Shown here: positions 4,719 to 7,164 of the stretch, in pieces | Layout of the letters: each line of letters begins with the position of its first letter | How positions within the stretch are numbered: the stretch's first letter is position 1 | From: an uncultured Burkholderiales bacterium | Lineage (GTDB): Bacteria > Pseudomonadota > Gammaproteobacteria > Burkholderiales > Burkholderiaceae_E | Assembly: GCA_903898725.1 (NCBI GenBank) | Contig: CAIUGQ010000010.1 | Span: forward strand, 1-7,164 | Reading direction: 5' to 3' | Length of the DNA stretch: 7,164 nucleotides | Notes under the pieces: model-generated | Databases searched by the model: none | The model's input: the letters and a program-made list of their open reading frames with translations, nothing else | What the model was told of the DNA's origin: nothing | Position numbers and translations under genes: made by a program

Positions 4719-7164
4719 TCACCCCAGCTTCGTGCGCTGCTCGCGCAGGCGCGCGACGGTGCTCTCGAACCCCGCCAGCCGCTCGCGCTCCTGCGCGACC
4801 ACCGCGGCCGGTGCACGGTCGACGAAGCTCGCGTTCGACAGCTTGCCGGTCGCCTTGCGGACCTCGCCGTCGATGCGGGCGATCTCCTTGTCCAGGCGCT
4901 CGCGCTCGGCCGCGACGTCGATCTCGACCTTCAGCATCAGCCGGAAGTCGCCGACGATCTGCACCGGCGCGATCGAGTCCGCGGGCAGGGTGTCGACCAG
5001 CTCGACGCCCGACAGCTTCGCCAGCACCTGCAGGTAGGGTGCATGCGCGGCCGCGCGCTCGCGCGGGCCGGACACCACCAGCGGCAGCTTCTGCGCGGGC
5101 GAGACGTTCATCTCGCCGCGCAGCGCACGGCACGCATCGACCATCGTGCGCAGCTCCGCGACCGCCGCCTCGCTGGAAGCGTCGATCTTGCCGAGTTCCG
5201 CGACCGGGAAGCGCTGGGTCGAGATCGAGAAGCGCTGCTCGGCGAGCGCCTGCGCGAGCGCCTCGCCCTCGAGGCGCTGCACGCCACGCTCGCCGTAGCG
5301 ATGCGCGAGCGGCGCGACCTTCTGCCAGAGCTCCTCGGTGATGAACGGGATCATCGGATGCGCCAGGCGCAGGATGGTCTCCAGCGTGCGCAGCAGCGTG
5401 CGCCGCGTGCCGCGCTGCACCGCCTCGTCGGGCGAGGCGAGGTCGACCTTCGCGAGCTCGAGGTACCAGTCGCAGTACTCGTTCCACGCGAACTCGTAGA
5501 GCTCGCGCGCGGCGACGTCGAAGCGATAGTCGGCGAGCGCCTGCTCGATGCTCGCCTCGGTGCGCTGCAGCCGCGAGGTGATCCAGCGCGAGACCGGCGT
5601 GAAGTGCATGTAGCCGCCGGGCACGCACTGATCCGCCGTGTGAGGCGCGAAGCCGCAGTCGCGGCCCTCGGTCTGCATCAGCACGAAGCGCGTCGCATTC
5701 CAGAGCTTGTTGCAGAAGTTGCGGTAGCCCTCGCAGCGGTTCAGGTCGAAGTTGAGCGTGCGCGCGAAGGTCGCGAGCGAGGCGAAGGTGAAGCGCACCG
5801 CATCGGCGCCGTAGGCCGGGATGCCCTCCGGATACGACTTGCGCAGCTGCTTCTCGATCCGCGCCTTGTGGTCGGCACGCAGCAGGCCCACGGTGGACTT
5901 CTCGACCAGGGTCTCGAGCGTGACGCCGTCGATGAGGTCGAGCGGGTCGATGGTGTTGCCCTTCGACTTCGACATCTTCTGGCCTTCGGCGTCCCGCACG
6001 ATCGCGTTGATGTACACGTCGCGGAACGGCACCCGGCCGGTGAAGAAGGTGGTCATCATCACCATCCGGGCGACCCAGAAGAAGATGATGTCGAAGCCGG
6101 TGACCAGCACCGCCGAGGGCAGGTAGCGGTCGAGGTCGGCGGTGGCGCGCGGCCAGCCGAGCGAGGAGAACGGCACCAGCGCCGACGAGAACCAGGTGTC
6201 GAGCACGTCGGCGTCGCGCACCAGCGCACCGGACCAGCCCGCGGCTGCGGCCTGTGCATGCGCGGCGGCCTCGTCGCGGGCGACGAACACCGTGCCGTCA
6301 TGGATCGCGGCGCCCTCGGCATCGGCCTTGTACCAGGCCGGAATCTGGTGGCCCCACCAGAGCTGGCGCGAGATGCACCAGTCCTGGATGTTCTCCATCC
6401 AGTGGTCGTAGGTGGTCCGCCAGTGCTCGGGCACGAAGCGCACCTGCCCGTCGGCGACCACCTGCAGGCAGACGTCGGCGATCGACTGTCCGGGGAAGAA
6501 GCCGTTGGCATGGCCGCGCTCGCTCATCGCGACGAACCACTGGTCGGTGAGCAGTGGCTCGACGACGACGCCGGTACGCGCCGAGCGCGGCACGGTCAGC
6601 TTGTGCGGCTTCTCCGAGACCAGCAGGTCGAGCGCGGCCAGGTCCTCGAGCACCTGCTTGCGCGCGTCGTAGCGGTCCAGCCCGCGATAGCGCTCGGGCG
6701 CGTCGTCCGAGACGGTGGCGGTGCGGGTGAGGATGCTGATGACCGGCAGCGCATGACGCTCGCCGAGCTTCCAGTCGTTGAAGTCGTGGGCCGGCGTGAT
6801 CTTCACGCAGCCGGTGCCGAACTTCGCATCGACATAGTCGTCGGCGACGATCGGGATCTCGCGCCAGGCGCTCGGGTCCGTCGCCGACAGCGGCAGGCGC
6901 AGCGAGCGGCCCACCAGCGGCGCCCAGCGCGCATCGTTCGGATTCACCGCGACCGCGGTGTCGCCGAGCATCGTCTCGGGGCGCGTCGTCGCGACCACCA
7001 GGGCGTCGACGGTCACGGTACGTGCCGGCTCGGTGTCGGTGGCGGGCAGCGCGACCTCGACCGGCGCACCGGCGAGCGGATAGCGGATCTCCCAGATCCG
7101 GCCGTCCTCCTCCTCGCTGTCGACCTCGAGGTCGGAGACCGCGGTCTGCAGCGTCGGATCCCAG
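4719..7164 (-). CDS. valS: Valine--tRNA ligase (ValRS), N-terminus beyond window edge
   Basis: Cytoplasmic class I synthetase that charges tRNA-Val and deacylates Thr-tRNA-Val. The minus-strand frame is open from 7163 to the TGA at 4721-4719, giving 814 visible residues. Reading upstream of the apparent GTG at 7016 gives 49 more in-frame residues beginning WDPTLQTAVSDLEV, a typical ValRS segment, so that GTG is internal. About 150-160 residues including the HIGH motif are missing (E. coli ValRS is 951). Visible landmarks: CP1 editing-domain TTRPET (59-64), the DWCISRQLWWGHQIPAWY block, KMSKS at 396-400 (bases 5964-5978), the anticodon-binding region with CNKLWNATRFVL and EYCDWYLELAK, and a C-terminal coiled-coil arm of about 65 residues ending RTKLG. 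All visible motifs are intact. It converges on tusA. Its promoter and upstream partner are outside the window. Confidence 0.98.
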   Translation of the reverse strand, partial: WDPTLQTAVSDLEVDSEEEDGRIWEIRYPLAGAPVEVALPATDTEPARTVTVDALVVATTRPETMLGDTAVAVNPNDARWAPLVGRSLRLPLSATDPSAWREIPIVADDYVDAKFGTGCVKITPAHDFNDWKLGERHALPVISILTRTATVSDDAPERYRGLDRYDARKQVLEDLAALDLLVSEKPHKLTVPRSARTGVVVEPLLTDQWFVAMSERGHANGFFPGQSIADVCLQVVADGQVRFVPEHWRTTYDHWMENIQDWCISRQLWWGHQIPAWYKADAEGAAIHDGTVFVARDEAAAHAQAAAAGWSGALVRDADVLDTWFSSALVPFSSLGWPRATADLDRYLPSAVLVTGFDIIFFWVARMVMMTTFFTGRVPFRDVYINAIVRDAEGQKMSKSKGNTIDPLDLIDGVTLETLVEKSTVGLLRADHKARIEKQLRKSYPEGIPAYGADAVRFTFASLATFARTLNFDLNRCEGYRNFCNKLWNATRFVLMQTEGRDCGFAPHTADQCVPGGYMHFTPVSRWITSRLQRTEASIEQALADYRFDVAARELYEFAWNEYCDWYLELAKVDLASPDEAVQRGTRRTLLRTLETILRLAHPMIPFITEELWQKVAPLAHRYGERGVQRLEGEALAQALAEQRFSISTQRFPVAELGKIDASSEAAVAELRTMVDACRALRGEMNVSPAQKLPLVVSGPRERAAAHAPYLQVLAKLSGVELVDTLPADSIAPVQIVGDFRLMLKVEIDVAAERERLDKEIARIDGEVRKATGKLSNASFVDRAPAAVVAQERERLAGFESTVARLREQRTKLG

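Noticed and set aside
3553..5037. 494-residue plus-strand frame spanning the MscS gene, tusA and the end of valS
   Set aside because: It crosses three real genes out of frame, and its composition is Arg/Ala/Pro-rich throughout.
4627..5628. 333-residue minus-strand frame within valS
   Set aside because: Shadow of valS in another frame; Arg/Ala-rich without motifs, while the valS frame is continuous with all ValRS landmarks.
7014..7016. GTG at 7016 as the valS start
   Set aside because: The frame continues upstream to the window edge with typical ValRS sequence (WDPTLQTAVSDLEV), so this codon is internal.
1..7164. Mobile element, CRISPR array, tRNA or rRNA gene
   Set aside because: No spaced direct repeats, transposase or integrase domains, terminal inverted repeats, CCA-type tRNA ends or rRNA signatures were seen on either strand. 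Composition looks even throughout.

Overview
This is a very GC-rich (about 70% by eye), gene-dense chromosomal window. It carries ordinary bacterial housekeeping genes with short gaps. The AlaRS, ValRS and TusA sequences read most like betaproteobacterial proteins, probably Burkholderiales. That placement rests on remembered family resemblance and was not searched. I see no rRNA, tRNA, insertion sequence, phage gene, CRISPR array or toxin-antitoxin pair.

Layout: bases 1-2119 hold the 3' four fifths of alaS (+). Its stop codon overlaps by 4 bases the GTG start of a 407-residue MFS transporter (2116-3339, +), so these two are probably co-transcribed and translationally coupled. The MFS gene ends in a strong G-quadruplex-type G-run cluster and is followed at once by a perfect 8-bp hairpin. 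A 133-base gap then carries a plausible promoter for an MscS-type mechanosensitive channel (3473-4312, +). A 135-base gap with further GC-rich hairpins and a TAGAAT box leads to a TusA-family sulfur carrier (4448-4687, +). tusA converges across a 31-base, hairpin-containing gap on valS, which runs on the minus strand from the window end to 4719 and lacks its N-terminus.

Functionally, alaS and valS both supply aminoacyl-tRNAs and both carry editing domains that clear mischarged tRNA. TusA-family proteins move persulfide sulfur, in the best-known case for tRNA wobble thiolation. The MFS transporter and MscS channel are membrane proteins with no evident metabolic link to them beyond position.

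I do not find a convincing new biological system. The points most worth a second look are the variant pore lining of the MscS channel, the G-run cluster at the end of the MFS gene, and the overlap that ties a transporter of unknown substrate to alaS.
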